Shown here one piece after another: positions 5,812 through 7,160 of a stretch of 7,160 nt of DNA (the first letter of the stretch is position 1; each line of letters begins with the position of its first letter). The notes below the pieces were generated by a model. The model had not been told where the DNA came from and made no database searches. It saw only the letters and a program-made list of their open reading frames with translations. The DNA is from Candidatus Saccharibacteria bacterium CG_4_10_14_0_2_um_filter_52_9 (GTDB lineage: Bacteria > Patescibacteriota > Saccharimonadia > Saccharimonadales > UBA4665). The position numbers and the translations under genes are program-made. The stretch is from assembly GCA_002792275.1 (NCBI GenBank), contig PFOA01000046.1, positions 1-7,160 on the forward strand, written 5' to 3'.

Positions 5812-5949
5812 ATGGAAACTATTCAATTCAACCGCAAAGAAATAGAAATCAGCTCGGTTTACTTCAGCAACAACCGCGACCAATTGCGCTTTCAGAGCTA
5901 CCCGCGCAAGCTGACCTACCAAGGCCGCGAATACATCCTGGCAGCTTAA
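5812..5949 (+). CDS. Small uncharacterised protein (45 aa) of the umu-like cassette
   Basis: A 45-codon frame runs from ATG at 5812 to TAA at 5947-5949, with a clear AGGAG Shine-Dalgarno at 5801-5805 six bases before the start. The product begins METIQFNRKEIEISSVYFSN and ends PRKLTYQGREYILAA. It is basic, has no cysteine and no membrane segment, and its alternating hydrophobic residues suggest a small all-beta fold of three or four strands (IQF, IEISSVYF, QLRFQSY, LTYQGREYIL). I do not recognise the family. It lies 28 bases upstream of the UmuD-like gene, which also has a good Shine-Dalgarno, so the three genes look like one operon. A role as an accessory or regulatory factor for the translesion polymerase is guesswork from position only. 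Reality is supported by the ribosome site, spacing and a coherent protein-like composition. Confidence 0.75.
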   Translation: METIQFNRKEIEISSVYFSNNRDQLRFQSYPRKLTYQGREYILAA

Positions 5950-5977
5950 AAAATATGAAACACGAGGAGACAAAACT

Positions 5978-6331
5978 ATGCACGACGATTTACAAACTGT
6001 GGCCGGCGGCGACGGCGTCTCGGTCCACAGCGGTTTTCCCAACCCGGCGCTAGAACACCGCGGCCAGGGCAGACTGTCGCTGGATCTCAACCAATTACTG
6101 GTACAGCGGCCTTCCAGCACCTATCTGTTCCGGATTGAGGGTCACCACTGGGCCGATCAGGGCATCTACGACAGCGACATGGCCGTGATCGACCGAGCGG
6201 CTCAGGCTCACCGGGGCGACCTGATCATCGCCTGGCACGACGAAGACCTGGTGATCTGCAAACAGCACCAGTTACTGGAGACCGATCAGCCCTGGGGCGT
6301 GGTAACGGCCATCATCCACCAATACCGATGA
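5978..6331 (+). CDS. UmuD-like (S24/LexA-fold) protein with altered catalytic residues
   Basis: The 117-residue product aligns by eye with UmuD, the accessory subunit of DNA polymerase V. SGFPNPALEHRGQG (18-31) matches the UmuD cleavage region CGFPSPAADYVEQ, LDLNQLLVQRPSSTYLFRIEG (35-55) matches [21 protein letters not shown], and QGIYDSDMAVIDRAAQAHRGD (61-81) matches [21 protein letters not shown]; the C-terminus GVVTAIIHQYR also fits. In UmuD the nucleophile Ser lies in GDSM; here the segment is GHHW, placing His57 at that position. The catalytic Lys in TVKKL aligns with Cys94 in VICKQ, with Lys95 beside it. About 25 residues between this strand and the C-terminal strand are missing, which explains the short length (UmuD is about 139 aa). 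Self-cleavage therefore looks unlikely, although a Ser18-Gly19 pair occupies the cleavage site. The start has a strong GAGGAG (5964-5969), seven bases from the ATG. The stop overlaps the umuC start (ATGA), implying coupled translation. Confidence 0.85.
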   Translation: MHDDLQTVAGGDGVSVHSGFPNPALEHRGQGRLSLDLNQLLVQRPSSTYLFRIEGHHWADQGIYDSDMAVIDRAAQAHRGDLIIAWHDEDLVICKQHQLLETDQPWGVVTAIIHQYR

Positions 6332-7160
6332 AGCCGGTCTTTGCCCTAATTGACTGCAACAACTTCTTTGTCAGCTGTGAGAGGCTGTTCAGGCCGGGGT
6401 TGGAAGGCAAGCCAGTGGTGGTTCTTTCCAGCAACGACGGCTGTGCTATTTCGCGCTCTGCCGAGGCCAAGGCTCTGGGCATCCCCATGGCCGCCCCGGC
6501 TTTTAAATACAGACAGGTTTTTCGCGATCACGGCGTAGTGCAGTTCAGCGCCAACTTTGAGCTGTACGGCGACATCTCGGAGCGCATCACGCGCATTTTA
6601 ACGGCCATTACGCCGCGCACCGAGGTCTATTCGGTAGACGAGACATTCCTGGATCTCAGCCAGCTGGAAATCACCGATTACACGGCCTGGGCCAGGGCAG
6701 TCAAGAACCGCCTGCTAAAAGAGGTGGGCATACCGGTTTCCATCGGCATCGCCACCACCAAAACCCTGGCCAAGCTGGCCACCGCGCTTAGCAAGAACGA
6801 CAACGTGTTAAACGGCGTACTAGATCTGACCGGCCTGTCTGAACCGGACAGGCAAGCCTACTTATTAAAAACACCTGTTAACGAGGTGTGGGGCATCGGC
6901 TGGCGCCTGGCTCCCAAACTGCGAGCCGAAGGCATCTACAACGCCTTGGAGCTGTCGCAAATGCGCCCCCAGCACGCCAAACAGCTGATGGGCATCCACG
7001 GCCGGCAATTGGTAGCCGAACTCAACGGCCAGCCCTGCCACAAACTGGAGGCCTTCGGCCGCATCCGCCAGACAGTCATGCACGGCCGGATGTTCGGCGA
7101 AGACACCAGCCAATTCAACGTTATAGAAGCCGCCATCGCCAGCTTAACCGCCCGGGCTGC
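6328..7160 (+). CDS. umuC: UmuC-type Y-family translesion DNA polymerase (N-terminal 277 residues; runs off window)
   Basis: The frame from ATG at 6328 stays open to the window end, showing 277 of an expected 420 or so residues. UmuC is the catalytic subunit of polymerase V, which with processed UmuD copies past DNA lesions during the SOS response. The palm begins MKPVFALIDCNNFFVSCERL: Asp9 is the first metal ligand, and Phe14 occupies the steric-gate position (Tyr11 in E. coli UmuC). KPVVVLSSNDGCAISRSAEAKALGIP and SVDETFLDL (102-110, with D104-E105 as the second catalytic pair) are diagnostic of the UmuC branch, as is VSIGIATTKTLAKLA near 135-149. VNEVWGIGWRLAPKL matches the thumb helix-hairpin-helix region (VDDVWGIGRRISKKL in E. 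coli), and the final visible part starts the little-finger domain. All palm catalytic residues are intact. There is no own ribosome site; the 4-base overlap with the UmuD-like gene implies coupled translation and one operon. Confidence 0.95.
   Translation, partial: MKPVFALIDCNNFFVSCERLFRPGLEGKPVVVLSSNDGCAISRSAEAKALGIPMAAPAFKYRQVFRDHGVVQFSANFELYGDISERITRILTAITPRTEVYSVDETFLDLSQLEITDYTAWARAVKNRLLKEVGIPVSIGIATTKTLAKLATALSKNDNVLNGVLDLTGLSEPDRQAYLLKTPVNEVWGIGWRLAPKLRAEGIYNALELSQMRPQHAKQLMGIHGRQLVAELNGQPCHKLEAFGRIRQTVMHGRMFGEDTSQFNVIEAAIASLTARA

Noticed and set aside
6350..6538. A 62-codon + strand frame inside umuC
   Set aside because: It is in a different frame from the strongly conserved UmuC sequence and has a Pro/Arg/Ala-rich shadow composition.

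Overview
The window reads as bacterial chromosome of moderate GC (roughly 50-55% by eye), with densely packed genes all on the + strand and the standard genetic code (TGA is used as a stop). The mix suggests a Candidatus Saccharibacteria-like or other Patescibacteria (CPR) genome: a secreted-type protein directly coupled to gltX, a membrane-anchored DUF3048 protein, a two-component pair with very short gaps, and several starts without a Shine-Dalgarno sequence. This taxonomic call is inference from style and gene content; no rRNA gene or marker tree is available here.

Positions 1-4942 form a compact block. The 3' end of an unidentified gene overlaps gltX (glutamyl-tRNA synthetase) by 4 bases. 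A membrane-anchored DUF3048/YerB-like protein follows, then a PAS-containing sensor histidine kinase only 2 bases after it, then a stand-alone receiver-domain response regulator. Two of these starts (1750 and 4553) lie 6-8 bases downstream of an extended -10-like box and have no Shine-Dalgarno, which suggests leaderless transcripts. The kinase and regulator probably form a phosphorelay pair; the regulator has no output domain.

Positions 4977-5558 hold one unrecognised 193-aa gene with visibly more AT-rich sequence, a clear Shine-Dalgarno and no recognisable domain: a candidate acquired gene.

Positions 5559-5811 contain no gene but are rich in potential RNA structure. There is a closed helix at 5598-5674 with an internal hairpin, a 6-4-6 inverted repeat at 5760-5775 followed by a T-rich run, and a 9-base segment (5736-5744) perfectly complementary to the Shine-Dalgarno region (5802-5810) of the next gene. 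This looks like a regulatory leader.

Positions 5812-7160 carry a three-gene cassette: a 45-aa small protein of unknown function, a UmuD-like protein whose catalytic Ser and Lys appear to be replaced, and the first 277 residues of a UmuC-type Y-family translesion DNA polymerase that runs off the window. The cassette is probably a DNA-damage (mutagenesis) operon. The structured leader together with the apparently protease-dead UmuD partner is the most unusual part of the window.
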